From contig OY741272.1 of the NCBI GenBank assembly GCA_963514095.1, positions 24,631,230 through 24,695,229 on the forward strand: a stretch of 64,000 nt of DNA, written 5' to 3'. A model generated the notes under the pieces. That model saw only the letters and a program-made list of their open reading frames with translations, ran no database searches and had not been told where the DNA came from. Positions 1 to 14,000 of the stretch are shown here, in pieces. The position numbers were made by a program, and so were the translations under genes. Numbering within the stretch: the first letter of the stretch is position 1; every line of letters starts with the position of its first letter. Origin of the DNA: Eutrigla gurnardus (Eukaryota > Chordata > Actinopteri > Perciformes > Triglidae).

Positions 1-1030
1 TCAAGAATTTTGTCTTTAATTCTCTCAATGTTCCCGACAAATATCTGACGTCTGCCGGCACCCAGCAGTTATGCAGATTTACACCCAAAAATGACTAGTT
101 TTTGAGGATGGATGATCGTGTTTTTTTTTTTCATGAGTCACGACAGCAACAATGGAGAGTGGCATTGTTATTCAAGGAAGCACATGTAAAGTACGTAATG
201 TAGTTTTCTATGATGGCTGTCTGTCTGAAAGTCGACGGCTGAGACGACAGTTCTCCGGCCCAATTTGTCATTCAGCTGACATTCACATCTTAAGTACCTC
301 CAAACTGCCTTTTCCTTTTTCCTTTTTTTCCTCTCACAGGTGAAATGAAAATGGATGTCATTTTGGCAATCCGAGGGAATGATCCCTTTATTGAAAAAGC
401 TTCTACGGCATGGGGATTTAATTTTTGCTAATTGCTGAAATCGGCATCTGCATCAAGACTCAGCTTGTTTGTGGAAAAACAAAAACATTAAGAAGATTGG
501 GCTAAGACAGTGGAATTTGTTCGTGTTTTATGGTGCACATCGGTTGCAGTCAATTTAAGTCATTTAAAGCAGACGGGGGAAGGTTGTGGGTACATTGGTA
601 TTCTCAGTGAGCCTCAGTGTTGCTGTGGATCGGGGCATAGCAACACTGCTGTGCTTCATTTCGGGAAAGCCTCGGTTTGATGTCTGGCTCGGGGTTGACC
701 GTAGACTTTACTTTTTGATGCCCAGGACGGCTGCTAATATTTCAGAATTGTGGCTGTGCAAAACAGCTACTGGACATTTGTTTTAAATAGAAATAGTCAA
801 ATATATGAACGGCAGAACTTGAAGATAAGTTAAATGAAGAAACAGACTAAAAATGGTCGTGATCCAAATTCAGCATTTACAAATAGTGTGGCTCTTAGGG
901 CTACGGCATGACTAATAGGTAGAAACTTCAGTCATAATCAAAATGTCAGTCTTCAATACATACTTGTTTAAGTCTCTCAAAAACAACACTTTCACTACAG
1001 TAAAAAAAGGCCATAAAATATGATGATAGA

Positions 1031-1073
1031 CATTCAAAGCTTCATTCCAAAACCTCGATCGAAGCTTTGAATG
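1031..1073. repeat. Perfect inverted repeat, 13-bp arms, followed by poly-A
   Basis: cattcaaagcttc (1031-1043) and its exact reverse complement (1061-1073) with a 17-nt loop, followed within a base by a run of A. Confidence 0.9.
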
Positions 1074-1381
1074 TAAAAAAAAAAAACCATGTGGCTTGGT
1101 CTGATCCACGTTGTTTCCCTCTACAGAGCCAGGGCTGTGTATGAAAGCCTAGCGGACCACGAGGAGATATTCAAAAGCAGAAGTGGAAAACAAAAAGTGC
1201 TTGCACAGGCAAAACCAAACTATTTAAGTCGCTTTGGCAACATATCTTATAGGTCACACAATACTAGGCTCTTTAATATGCTCTTAACAAATATATTTGG
1301 GATATTGATCATTTAATTTGCTGGACATCTACACTGGAAAAAGCTGCAGGCTAATGTAAACCTACCTCATGCCATGGCTTA

Positions 1382-1392
<11 letters not shown>

Positions 1393-1411
<19 letters not shown>
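1393..1411 (+). repeat. Poly-G run
   Basis: 19 consecutive G on the + strand, directly after a T run. Confidence 0.95.
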
Positions 1412-1412
<1 letters not shown>

Positions 1413-2308
1413 CGTGACTCTGATGGCAGGACCCCCTGGACCTCTGTCAAGGGTCCTCTCCCAGATCATCATCCTTTGACCCACCCTCACTGCTGTTTGA
1501 AATCAGAGCCCCGCTCCTCTGCAAACTGGAGGAGACGGGTCTGTCCCTGTTTGTGTGCAGGAAGCTGCTCCGAGGAGGTCTGGCCTTAGTTGTCTTTCAA
1601 ATTAAGGCAGACATCCCAGGTGCAAAGGGCAAAGAGTTGGAGCTAATGGATACAAGGAAACGTCCACAGTTGATTCCTTACATAAGGATACTATTTGTAT
1701 TATATTCTTTGCCAAATCTTGTTTTATTTAATTGACACATAAGTTAAAGATTTCTTTTACAGAGGGGCATTTTGGATATCTCTTTTTATCAATACACGAA
1801 TCAGAACATAATGCCAACAGCCATACAAATGTCAATGTTTTTAAGAATATAATATCAGTCTATGAAATATTAACAATGTCCTCTGTTTAAAAAACCTTTT
1901 AGAATATGGTTTGTAATGAAACTGCAAAGTTTGGTGAGTTTGTGTGTCTAAGTCCTACTGAAGTGTGAAATCCATTTGCAAGATGAATAGGGTAAAAACT
2001 GCAAATATGGTATTATCTAATGCTAACTTTGGGTGGATTCAGGAGAAATCTACAAACTCACCTCGAAGCGCCTAAATGTGTATTTTGGATGCTTTTCTTT
2101 CCACTAGTTTAAAAGAAGACATGCTGAGGAGGCAAGTAGCCCAAAATGGACCCGTGTATAAAAAGCAATGTTTTAGCCTGGGGTGTCCCTCCCCTTTTAA
2201 TAGGATTTGTCTTGTGCTTAAAAGTCATGCGTTTATTTACATTAGTAATAGTGGGAGAGTTAACATTGCCCAGTTGCGTGCCAGAGATTCACCATGCCTG
2301 TGTTGTCA

Positions 2309-2361
2309 CACAGTCCAGATCCAGATACCCCCACACATGTGACATCTGGATCTGGACTGTG
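2309..2361. repeat. Perfect inverted repeat, 18-bp arms
   Basis: Left arm 2309-2326 (cacagtccagatccagat) and right arm 2344-2361 are exact reverse complements, separated by 17 nt. No gene or target duplication around it is evident. Confidence 0.9.
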
Positions 2362-4228
2362 ATCATGCAGAGGCAAAACTGTAATTTTGCCTTTAAGTTG
2401 CTCTTTCATGTTGGTTTTTTTCTCTCGTGGAATGAATCCAGCATGTCACCAGACCTCAGCATGTGATGATGTGTGGAGTGTGGTGTGCTGAAGCTGCCTG
2501 GTTCTTCAGGCTCACCGTGCTGGAAAAAAACTCACTGGATAACAAACTGGGAATGCTTTAGAGTACTTAAGCAAATAGCCTCTTCAGTGTAATAAATACA
2601 AACAGTCACTTGCAGAGTGCTTTCACAGATGGATCAGCCAATAGCCTTTTCACATGAGACGTTTTCAGAAAAAGGTACAAGCACATCATCATTTATCCCC
2701 CATCTCTTGTTTTTAGTATTGATTATTCTACCAATTGTTATTGGTGGGAATCTCTAGGCACCTCATGCATAGTTGTACTGAATGCCGTAATAAGATCACA
2801 TACTGGACAGCTTCTCAGAGGTGTTGATGGAGGTTAGAGGTCGAAAGACCAATGGGATCCTGACACAACCTGGATCTCCACAACATGACACATCCATCCA
2901 CACACTTACCATCTGTTTTTACTGCCCCCCCTCCCTCTTTAACTGTGTGTGTGGGTCTGTCGTGTGCCTCCACCCGGTGGTGTGGCACTGGTGTGAGTTT
3001 GTGTATTTATTTGCATGGGTGGGTGAATGGTTTATGGACAGCACCATCTGTGGCCGGTCACACTTTTTTTGCAGTTTTAATAAACTCTGCTGAGCAAAAG
3101 CGAGGCTTCGCTTCCCCTGCTGTGCTTTTCATTGTAGCCATAAAGGCTACCAGGACGTTACTGCAGCCCTGTCTGACCCTTCAACCCCCCCCTCCATCCA
3201 TGGCCCTGCATCCCTAACCCAAACAAAAAGGCCACAATTCAAGTGTCACTGTTGCAGATAAAGACGAAACAAGAAGCCAGGTGTAATGAACCCTTTGCTA
3301 AGCCCCACCCAGCCACCTAGCCGATGCTACACCCCTTTCTTTCTGTTGCTGGTGTCCTAGAGAAGAATCCCTTGGTCCCTGGTAACGAAGCTGGATAACA
3401 TTCAGTGTGTAGCTGGACTGCATTAGTCAGAGCTCCATGGTGTTAATGGAACTGGACCGTGCTTAGGGAACGTAAAAGAGGAATTAAGACTGAAGGGGAA
3501 AAGTGAAATAAAAGAGAGGATTGAAGGCGGATTTGGAGAGATTTTGGCAACTTATTGGACAACTTTTAATTCCTTTGAACCAGTGCAGGGGCCCAACAGA
3601 TGGACAGACACTGTTAGACCATCAGGCCATGCTGCTGTCTGCCACCCAAGTAGGGCTGGATTAAGGGGAAGGAGACTGGGGGGGAGGGGGGCGGGGCAGT
3701 GGTCATAAACTCTGACTTGGTTGACTTGTTTTAATCTGCGTCTGAGTGTTTTCAGCCTGTTCATAAGCCGAATCTGAGCCATTTATGTGTTTAGCGGCGG
3801 TCAAACCCTTTTGTTAATATGTATTATGTATACATGCGAGTCTCTCGCTGGTTCTTATTTCCTGTGTTCACTTAAACAATGTGACATCTGTCACTTTGAC
3901 TTCCTCTTTTCTGTCTCGCTGACCACGACGATCTGTTCACAAGCTGTGGCCTCGTGGACTCAGGTATCCCCCCCGTCCCCCTTTAGCCTCCTTGGAACTG
4001 AAGCTGGGCTTTGGAGTCCCAAATCCTCCATCAGTGCTCCAGATGTTACCTCACCTCTGATTCATGGACAGGTGGACACCTTTTTCCCTGGAACTCTCAA
4101 TGAGCTGTCATACTATGTAAATCGCTTATCTCTACGTGATCGAGATTTGTTTTTACATGCATATTTCCTGCTGGACCTGCAGATTACCACATAACTCCAG
4201 TGGAAAAGCATGACTTGAAGATTTTTTT

Positions 4229-4372
4229 AAAACTTTATTTTACCAGGAAAGTCCCATTGAGATTAAAAACCTCTTGTCCTGGCCAAGAGGCAGCAAAAGT
4301 TACAAAGTTACAATATACAGACAACAAATAAAATGATAAAACATAATTTATAAAACATAAAACAATGTTTAT
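4229..4372. repeat. Degenerate teleost interspersed repeat
   Basis: The stretch aactttattttaccaggaa, gtcccattgagattaaaaac, then cctggccaagaggcagca resembles a family I recognise as abundant in teleost genomes, followed by an A/T-rich tail. No boundaries or target duplication found. Confidence 0.55.
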
Positions 4373-7300
4373 TGCATTGTGATAAACACAGTGGGGGGGG
4401 GAAATGCTCCACAGCACCGCTAGAGGTCAAAACCCCCCATTGGGAAGCTTTAATCTCACGACCAACACAATTAGACTCTGGTTGCTGGGTAATGACTGTA
4501 AAAAATGTAAAAAGCCTTATTTGTTACCACTATTATAATCTGGGTATCTACAAAAACCCAACGTGTTTAAAGTTTGGTTTTATTATACTTGTAAACAAGT
4601 GAAGTTTCCTTTCATTGTAGTGCTCCGCCGAGAACTTTCCCTTCGTTCCGCCCGTTTGAGCGACGAGGAGGTTGTGTGTTATGTTTTGACTTCATTAGAG
4701 CAGCGAGACATAAACAATCCAAAAACCCAAAGTGATAAGAAATGTCTTGCGTAAAAAAAAAAAAAGAGTAAAGGATGCTCAGTCTCTTGGTAACAACTAA
4801 AGTGCTGTATTCACCTTATCTGATCCCGGGCTTTCACTCACGCCTGTATCTCTCTCTCTCTCTATGTTCGGCTGCCTCCAGCTGGCGGTCTTCCCAGCTT
4901 TTTCTGAAATAATGCAATTCTAAACAATCAAACGTTTGGCAGGAATGACAACTAAGCAGCTTTTATTGTGCTGACAAGTCGGGCCATGTCTGCGTTCATC
5001 AAATGGCTCGTCATATTTCCTGCGCCTGACAAAGACGAGCCACATTACATCAGACTCGTTGTGTTCTGGCAAAAAATATATCATATATATACATATTATC
5101 ATCTCTCATCATGTTATGATCCCCTGTCAGACTAAATCAATCACTGATCAACAATCCAGCTTCTTTACTGATATGTTTTATCCTCCCTAGAGTTTGTCTT
5201 CTAAGGCAGACCTCACATCCAGGCAATGTATGTCCTCCAACAAGTTTCATACACCCCCACACCCCTACTTTTAAAATGCTTTAAAACGTCATTAATCTCT
5301 ATGGGGTCACATTTATGACCTCGATAATCACACATATCCCCAAAAAAACCCCTCAATATTATTTTTGGGTCTGATAAATGAGGCATAAAACGTGATTTAC
5401 CCGAAGTGTAAAGTTTCAGTGTTTTTCCAAAAAACAGTTCATCCCTCACTGTCGTAAACTCTTTCCCATCCACCCGTAACACCGACGAACAGAAGTTTAA
5501 TTTACTGATCACGCACCCCTCCCCCCGTTTTCCTTTCTTCAGCCGTGACCTCCTGACCCGAGGGAAGCAGGCTTTGAGGCCGGCTGCCCTCCTAATCAAT
5601 AGCCACAGACCACCACCCCTTTAGGCGCAGACCGCCATGTTGGGTCCGCCGGCCCCCGAGGAGAAGTTTGACGGCGGAAATATTATAAAAAAGGAACCGG
5701 TCAATGAAACGTCAACTAAAGGGCTTCTTCTTCTTGTGTCTGCCAGCCTGATTGATTATAGCTTAAAGCCAAGACGCCAAGCCTGTCTTTTATTTTCAAA
5801 TATAATGCAGGCTCGCTGCTGCGGACGTCCCAAAATGTCTACAGCCGTTTCATGTGGTGACTTCTCCCTCTGTCTCTGGTTCCCTCGACGTTCTCAGGTC
5901 TGTTTTTAGTAGCGCTGAGAGGAGTTGGAGAGGGTTTCCCATGCTCTCGGCTCTCGGCTTATCAGCCTCACAATGGAGGCTTATTGTGGGGCTGCAGCAG
6001 CAGGAGGAGGAGGAGGCCCGAAGCCGACTGTGCAGCTATAGGGTGGATCTGAGCAGCCCCCATGCGGGACTGGTGAGCTCTGGCCTGAACTCTCCTCCAT
6101 CCTTCCCCCGAGATGGTAACTGGAGCCACAGCTACTCATTGTGCTGCACTGCCAGCGGTCACACATGGAGAACGTCTCAGTGCTCCTTTTTGGATCTTTT
6201 CTCTCTCACTCAGCTTCCAAAGAGTTTCTCCACGGCCAACATGTTATCCAGTAAAATAAACTAAAGATGAGTGATGAATTTACGTTTATGTATTTATTTA
6301 TGAAGCTCCCCCTGAAAACTCCACCGAGCCGCTACGCAACGGCGGTCAGCCATTCCTATAAATATCACGCTTATTGTATTGTCATGAGACCTCCATGTCA
6401 CGCGGTTCTTATGTAATAGATGAAATAGCTTTCTTTGTATCTTCTTCTTTTTTTTTTGCACGTGGTTTACAGTCCGATGAAAGAAAGGAATCCAGCTGAG
6501 TCACCGACTATTTCAAGCACACTTACACATTTTCACATACAGTGGACCGATTCATAGGAGATGAGTAAAAGGCAATGTGACATGCAGCTTTATATCTGGT
6601 GTGTCCAGCCCTTTTGTCCCCCGTCCTCTCACTGACCCCTCCCCCCCTTCCTTTCTGTCCAGGACAACTTGACCCCTCTGGTCACCGAAACCGGTGACCT
6701 CTGCCCCTTGACCTGAATCCTCAGACCGCAGCTCTGCCAATTAGATGGATGTGCCCGTCACGCTGACAGCAGGGATTGTGTATGTGCCTGGCGGCCATTC
6801 AAACCAATAATGAATGGGTTTTTTAATCCCATTTTTTTTTCAGTTAGAGACTCAGACTCTTAATGTGCGTCTGAACTACAAAGTAACCGGTAACTGGAAA
6901 TAAAAGCTCTTCTTTTGACTAAATTGACCCAGGAAATATAGAGCCTCCAGGAATGGCACCAGAATCTTAGTCCCCCTTTGTGCATTCCTGTTTGTATTTC
7001 CACCACAACTTCAGAACCGGCATATTGGTCTGATAACATATTAAATCTGCGGTTCTTTGTGTTTATCGGGTGTTTGGATGAATATAATAAGCTCTAAGTA
7101 CCTTTGAGGGAATAATCTTGTTTGCAAATATTCTCTTTTCCTGCAAACACAATTTGTTTTTAAAGACAACAATCATTCATCACCCCCTGTTCTATTTGGT
7201 GGCACCCAAAACCAAATTTAGTTCCTGGTTACTCTGCTTGAAAATTGGGTAAAACTTCTAATGGTTCCTATGTTGAACATTTGTGTTTTTCCACAGGCGA

Positions 7301-8031
7301 GTAACAAACTTAAGCATAACATTTAACGCTTCCATCAGCACATATCCATCTACTTAGTGTTTATTGATGTCTATGTGAGGAAATCCTGTGAAGGAACCGG
7401 CCCGGCAGAGCACCGCATGAAGCTGTAACTCGCTTCTTAGAAATCTTTGCCGTGTCATATCTTTTTCTGGCGTATTTTTTTTTTTAGGTCAAAATGAAGC
7501 AGAGCTCTCCTCGAGAAGTCCCTGCTGGTTCCCGACAGCCTGTTTCCTTCCAGTGTAATAGGAGAGGCGTCAGCCGCAGAGCAAAGTTACTTTTTAGGAT
7601 CAGACCGTTCTGGAAATAGAACCAGTGTGACACTGTCCTGGTCTGCCCCCCTTTTTCTGAAAAAGGACACAAATGGTCACGAAGAAAAATAGTGTAGAGA
7701 CACGTTTTTATCTCCTCCTTGATTGGAGATTGTATCTGCAGGATGGCAGAAATTGCAGAAGCACCATTATGGGTGAGGGGATAAAATGGTTTAGAGGTGT
7801 GCGTGTGTGTGTGCGTGTGTGTGTGCGTACCCTTGCTCCGTCAGCTGCCCAGCATGGACACAGACACTGTGAGCATGCCTCATATATCTTACTTTTTAAT
7901 CAGGCAGGGTGGAGGAAGCTAGCGTCTCCCCTGGAGTCCTGTGATTTGTCCCGGTTAATGGGGGTGTCACCGGGGGTGTGATGCATGGCAACCTGGCTGG
8001 GTGTGTGGCACAAGCGTGACTGGACTGTGGT

Positions 8032-8033
<2 letters not shown>

Positions 8034-8093
<60 letters not shown>
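8034..8093. repeat. (CA)n microsatellite
   Basis: About 30 uninterrupted CA units in intron 1. The long CVCV-type open frames on the minus strand here are artefacts of this repeat. Confidence 0.97.
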
Positions 8094-8094
<1 letters not shown>

Positions 8095-11000
8095 TTAGGA
8101 AAGTATAGCCTCTATCTCCCGGCTCTGTGGGGGACAGAAGAGAAAGCCCCAGTCTTGCTCACTATAGTGTGGAGAAACAAAGAGCAGTGAAAGCTGATCT
8201 GTCTGTTCTTTTCTTCTGCCTCCCTCATTGTCCCTCTCTCTCTCTCTCTCTCGCGCTCTGAGCAGCTGCCCCCGAGGTCGATCACGCTCTCCGGCCGCAC
8301 TCCGCTCAGATCTCGTGGTAATCCGAAAGCACGGAGGGCGTTGGGCCCCGCCGCTGCAGGCCAAACTGACATCGGATTTCACCCTGTCCGGTCTTGTCAA
8401 GTTGTGTTCGCGCAGTGACAAAAGCTTTTAATGAGATATTTCTGACGGACGTTTTTTTGAGTGTAAGACGTGTCATCTCAACGCCTGACAGCCGGGCTGA
8501 GAGCCTGCTCTCAGAGTCGGCCACTGGTGCTTAAAAAAAGTGGGAGAGGATTGGCAGTTAAGGCTTCCCCGAGGGGAGGTGGGACGAGATAACAGCACCT
8601 AACTTTATGTCACTTCCTCCATATTGGCTTCCACTATAATTATCTGGAAATGAGGTCTTTGTGAAGCCCCCTCACTCTCCATGTGTGTGTGTGTCAGAGC
8701 TGGCCATGTGAGCCTGACTTGGCCTCTGTTGCCCTGTGATGAAGGGGGGCTGTGGGGGTGTCATTGTGGACTTCCTCATTCTCCACGGCTTGGCTTTCAC
8801 TGCAGATGCATTGTGAGAGACCGTTCGCTGCTGGCGGCGACCGGGTCTGTGAGAAAGGGGAGTGATGATCCGACCTCGGGTCTCAGTGCAGGAGCCCAGT
8901 CTGAAACCCGAGAGAGGCGAGAGATCAGGGTGTGATTTGAGCTCCGTCCTTGTCAGCAGAAGACTTATGAATGATCCAACTACACATATTATTCATATCA
9001 CGGTCGGACGTTTTGTCAGGCCCGTAAACAGAAATGACTACATAGAAACAAAAGAAAAGCAAAGCCTCTTTGTGTTAAGTTTAACACAGATATCGTAGCT
9101 TTGTATTCAAATAACACTTTGAGTCTACAGCTCATGGGAATTTGAGACATCGTTCATTTATTTTGCACAAAATCCAATATATTTGGACATGAATTGAGCC
9201 ACTCCTAGTGCAGTCATTTAAGTTCCAGGCGGAAAAAACCCTGGAAAACCTCAATTTGATCAAATGTTGGTGCAACTCTTAAGAACTTTGCTTTGTTGTT
9301 TGTGTGTTTGAGGTTGCGATCCTCAACCTGAGATAAGCATGTCATTATCCCCCCCCGTTCTCAGGTGAGGCTCTCTAAGTTTGATCTTAAGGACTGAGAA
9401 AGAGGAATGCGGAGCAAATATTTATCCTCGCCTCTCCGTTTAAACCACCAAACTCCACTGCACTGCGGTGAGCCGTCTCCATCAAGGCAGCCTCATTATT
9501 ATGCCCTCGCAGTTCGGCGAGGGGGCCTTACAGACGTTACATCAGACTGAGAGCAAAGAAGAAGAAGAAAAAAAAATCCAAATCCTCCACCCACCCTCCT
9601 ACAGCATTAAATCCCCCCCTCTCGTTTAAAGTTTGCTTTGAGCTGTCAGTTTGGCTAGTCGCAGCTCAGGAAACACGGGATTCTACTTAATATTTTGTTT
9701 GACTCGGGGAATGTTTGAAACTTGCATGATAATAAAATGATAATGACTGTGGGCTTTGGATGGTCCCTCGTTCTCGGGCCGTGATGATTCAGTCACAGCC
9801 CTTTAAACAGCCATTAAAAATGCATGTGTGCATATTGGGTTGAAACTCTGGAATGGGTCGCATCAGCATAATTTGAACTCCTTGATTTTAGATTATTCTT
9901 TTGCTTTGAAGTTTGGCTCTTAGAAACATTTCTGCAGCTTTTCTGTTGGAAAATCCCCCCCATCCCCCCCCATGAACCACTAATTATAACGCCTTTTAAA
10001 TTTAATGAACTCTTGTTATTCAGAACCAGTGTTGTGTATCCATTTGTCCTTAGTTTCATTGTATCAGTTAATCAGATTTGGCTATGCGAGATGATTTTTT
10101 AATACCTAAGATCTTAGTAAAAGCCCCCACCACTATCCTCCACCAGCCCTTAATTCCATACCCTCAATCTTCAATCCCATCTTTAGCATCCACGTATCTC
10201 ACTGAGCCCCCCAACATGCCCCTCTTAGCCCCAACACATGTGGCCTCAATCCCTAGCCTGTGACCAACCATGCTGAAGGCCGGAGTCAAGCTGACGCTCT
10301 TCCTCTGATGTCACTTATTGATATAATGTATGTTTGCACAATTACAGGACCTTTTATTAGCATCGTAGGTTCCTGTATAGTAGAAGTGTAAAAAACAGTT
10401 GGTTTCTATATCAAACGGCAGAGCAACTAACTTCCAACCAATCTCTTGCATGGCAAATATAATAATTCAGCCACAGTGTGTGGTATATTATCCATCCCAA
10501 TCAAACGGATGTGTGTGTGTGTGTGTGATAGAGATGATAACCACATAACTCTCCTACTTCAGTAACTTGAGGAAAGTTTTGAGTTATTGGTATCGTTAAT
10601 TGTCTTCAGCAGGCGTTAACATGACGGTTTACACGTCTAGCAAACAGGAGTTGGGTCCTCTGACTGAGTGGAGTGTTTGATTCAGCTCTCTGAACACGAG
10701 CAGGTAGTCAGGCACTGTCGGGATTTAATGAAGTACATTTCGACGGGTCTATTAATATTCTCGGTGCATTAATGCTGATATTCCAGTTTTGCTGCGTCGT
10801 CGTCTCAAACATCTGTCTGAAAACACTCGGGGAGTTTAATGAAGACTTGTATATTTTAGTGAAAGACAACTCTTTTATCACTCCATCCATCCTGCCAGAT
10901 ATCAGACTCCACATTCCCCCCCAAAAGCGAAATATGTTTACTCGAGGCTGAAGCCGTCTGAGAGTGGATTATTTCAGCTGCCACAACTGGGAGCACCAGG

Positions 11001-14000
11001 TGGGAGAAGATGAACTGTTTCTCCTCGGAGGAGTTTGAAGGGGGGAGTTTCTGCTTCTCGAACACTGTTTTCAGGTTTAGAATAGGAGGATAAATACCTC
11101 TTGGTTGTTAATGTTGGCGATGTTTCCCCCTGTTGCTGTTGCCACTCATAGCTAGATCAGATCTGGAAGCAGCTATAAAATACAAGTTCAACAGTTTACT
11201 TAATTCTAGCTGTGATATCTCTAACTTCTCTCCTGACCTGCAAATCCTTTTTCTGTCAAACGTTTTATTCACACAGACAAATGGTAAATATAACAGATGG
11301 GTGCATTACAGACTCTTGACTGACACACATCTCTAAACACACATTGAAATATCCTGTTAACACTCGCAGGGCTACCACACAAGGATGCTGCTGTGTGCTA
11401 CTTAGAGTCTAATTTAAAGGCATTACGCTAGTAATCAATCCTGCCTCTGTGTAGACACAGTAGGGTTTGTAAAAGTATTTTTAGAGGAGGCTGAATGGTT
11501 GTGTGTCTGTGCACGACAGGACAAACTTTCAGCTGTGCTTTGTCTCAGCCAGCTGCTCCTTTTGCAGATAAGACTCTTTTTTTTTTCTTTTATTGTTTTT
11601 GACCTTGAAAGTAGCCTTGTTTCTCTGTTTTAACTCGTCCCATGAAGAACTGAATAGGAGATGTAGGAGAATGTAGAGCTTATTTTGAATTTGGGGATGT
11701 TTTTGCAAAAACTTTTGGTTAAAGTGGGAGATGAGCAAGACGAGGATGAGAAGAACAAGGAAGTCTACTCAAGTAATTCTCAGATTTACAGATTAGCGAA
11801 AAGAAAGCAAGACATGGAGTCTTTTTGTGTGCAATCGAAAAAATAAGTCTTTTTCCCACCAATAAAACTTTTGGTATATTTGGTATATTGAAACTTGCAT
11901 AGTGTATCGGTCTATTTGCATTGTCATTATTGTTGACTCATAGTTTATAAGGGTCCATACACCATTAATAAAGTACCTTCTAATGTGCCTTTTATATTTC
12001 TCTGTCCTGTTCAGCTGTAGTTAACTTTTTGGCAGTTTCTTTAAAATATATACAGAAGAAGTCACCTGAGAATGACTCTTTCTGTTCTCTTAAATAGAAT
12101 TAAACAGCCTGTCCTGCCGCCTTTTATATGAGACTTTACTAGATCCCTCAGTCCTCCAACACTTCTTGCCTCCTCTCCCCGTTTCTCTAGCTCGCTCTTT
12201 CTCTCCGGCGGGCTTGCAGCACATGTCCATGCCTCTGGAATTACAGGCCCGGTCCTGAATAGTAGGGTTGTTCCTCCGTCGGCCCCTCCAGCTTCTCCGC
12301 TGGCTTAACCCTATCAAAGGCCCAGAAACCACACATCCTGCTAGGTTTTCTGTGGCAGGGCGAGAGCAGGGGCGCGGCGAGGGGTGGTCAGAAGGGAAAC
12401 GCAGGAGCAGAAGATGATGCTTTTGCAAATCACGAAGGCTAATGTTTGCCAGGAGGAGTTTTGTTCTGAATTGAGGGTATTTGTGATGCGACTATACGGT
12501 GCAAGCTTGAGGTTTGTCCTCGCTCTTTCCGTCTCTGGCACACACACACACACACTGGGCTGGCCAGCCGTTTGCTGTCCAGAAGGTGTCATCAATCACT
12601 GACCCGACAACCACAGACGGAAATGAGTAGGAATCAAGCAATATATCAGTGGAGATAAATCATCTCCCTCTCTTGTGGGGGGAGACCACAGAGACACAAT
12701 ATGATTTACTTTTTATTCACTTTACATTGACTGTTGTGGACGTTTTGGAAGAAATATGCTCCATATGTTAACATTTTGTGGTCGGGAACTGTCCTGGATC
12801 TGTCATTTTAAAGCAGTGGAGGTGAGGTTGCAGTGCGGGGGTGCGAGCGACGGTCGGTCCACCAGATTGAAATAATAAATCTATATATAGATGATGTGGC
12901 ACAGATATCCATGGTGTCCAAAAGGGGGAATCCTCATCTCTTTGGTGAGCCTCAGACTTTTAATCTAGTGCCACCAGCAGGTCAGAGGTTTCCCCTCATC
13001 CGATGAAATATCTCCAGTTCTGTGGGTTGGATTGGCACAGAATCTGATCCACATATTTGTGGTTTCAAAATACTGTTATTATCCAGATGACCCCGGTGTT
13101 GCACAGTGAGAATGCAGGCTGTGACTGCATGACGAACCTCGATTGGAGCTCAAACCACCAGGAGCCTGCTTGTTTCTTTATTGCTGTCTTGTGTTTGTGT
13201 TCTCAAAGGCCCAGGTTTGAAGCTGCTCCCGCATTAACATATTGTTTTTTGAAGTCAACAGCCTTCCTTCGTCTACTGATCTTTTCTCGGAGTCATCAAA
13301 ATACTGATTAAGTTAATCACGGGCCAGTCTTTTTGGCCGGTATTTGTTTTCATTAAGCCGAGAGACGAAATGTTTGAGCTCCTCCTCCCGCGGTGATATG
13401 TAGAGTTCAATTAAGAGAGCCGTCTACTACCTCCAGGATTTGAAGAGTCTGAAGGGGCACATCAAGGAAGGTGTTTATGGAGGTGGATTTTGTAATAAAG
13501 AGGACATGGAGAGATCTCTGTGAGACTGGGACTAGTTTCTCTCAGCTCATGAGCCAGCAGGCTGGATGTCAGCAAGCACTTAAGAATAATACTGTAGCTT
13601 TATAGTCTCTTGCATAGTTCCATAGCTTGTTTTTTGTGCTGTACATTTCAGCAATATACCTTTTCATTGGGTCAAAGTTCATAGGAAGTCGAGTGCACAC
13701 ACAGCCAACTCCCACACTAAACATGACTGTACCTGTATCCAAAAACGAAAGGTTGCCACGTCAAATTAAGAGGTGAATAAATGCGATTGAGTTAGCAAGT
13801 GCATTCTTCTTTTGTTGGTTCCATGTTGGCTGGGTGGTCCAGCTTTGTCAGTGACACCTCAGCTGGAGCTGTGTACAGTCATGTCCTTCTCCCCCCCCTA
13901 TACTTTCCTCTCGCCCATCGGAGCCACAGTGTCCCGACTGTGGGAACACGTTGTCAACCCAAAGCTGGCAGCGGCTCCGGCTGGCTCCGCGCCACGGATC

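Noticed and set aside
3787..4194. 135-codon open frame on the plus strand in intron 1
   Set aside because: No recognisable domain and no splice context; it ends just before a teleost repeat.
5213..5599. 128-codon open frame on the minus strand
   Set aside because: No family recognised, no repeats or motifs, and no support from flanking exon-like signals. It could be chance or an old transposon relic; a protein search would decide.
5610..5700. Possible promoter of a separate gene (minus strand CATGGCGG context near 5632)
   Set aside because: Looks like a start-codon or YY1-type motif, but no conserved reading frame follows on the minus strand.
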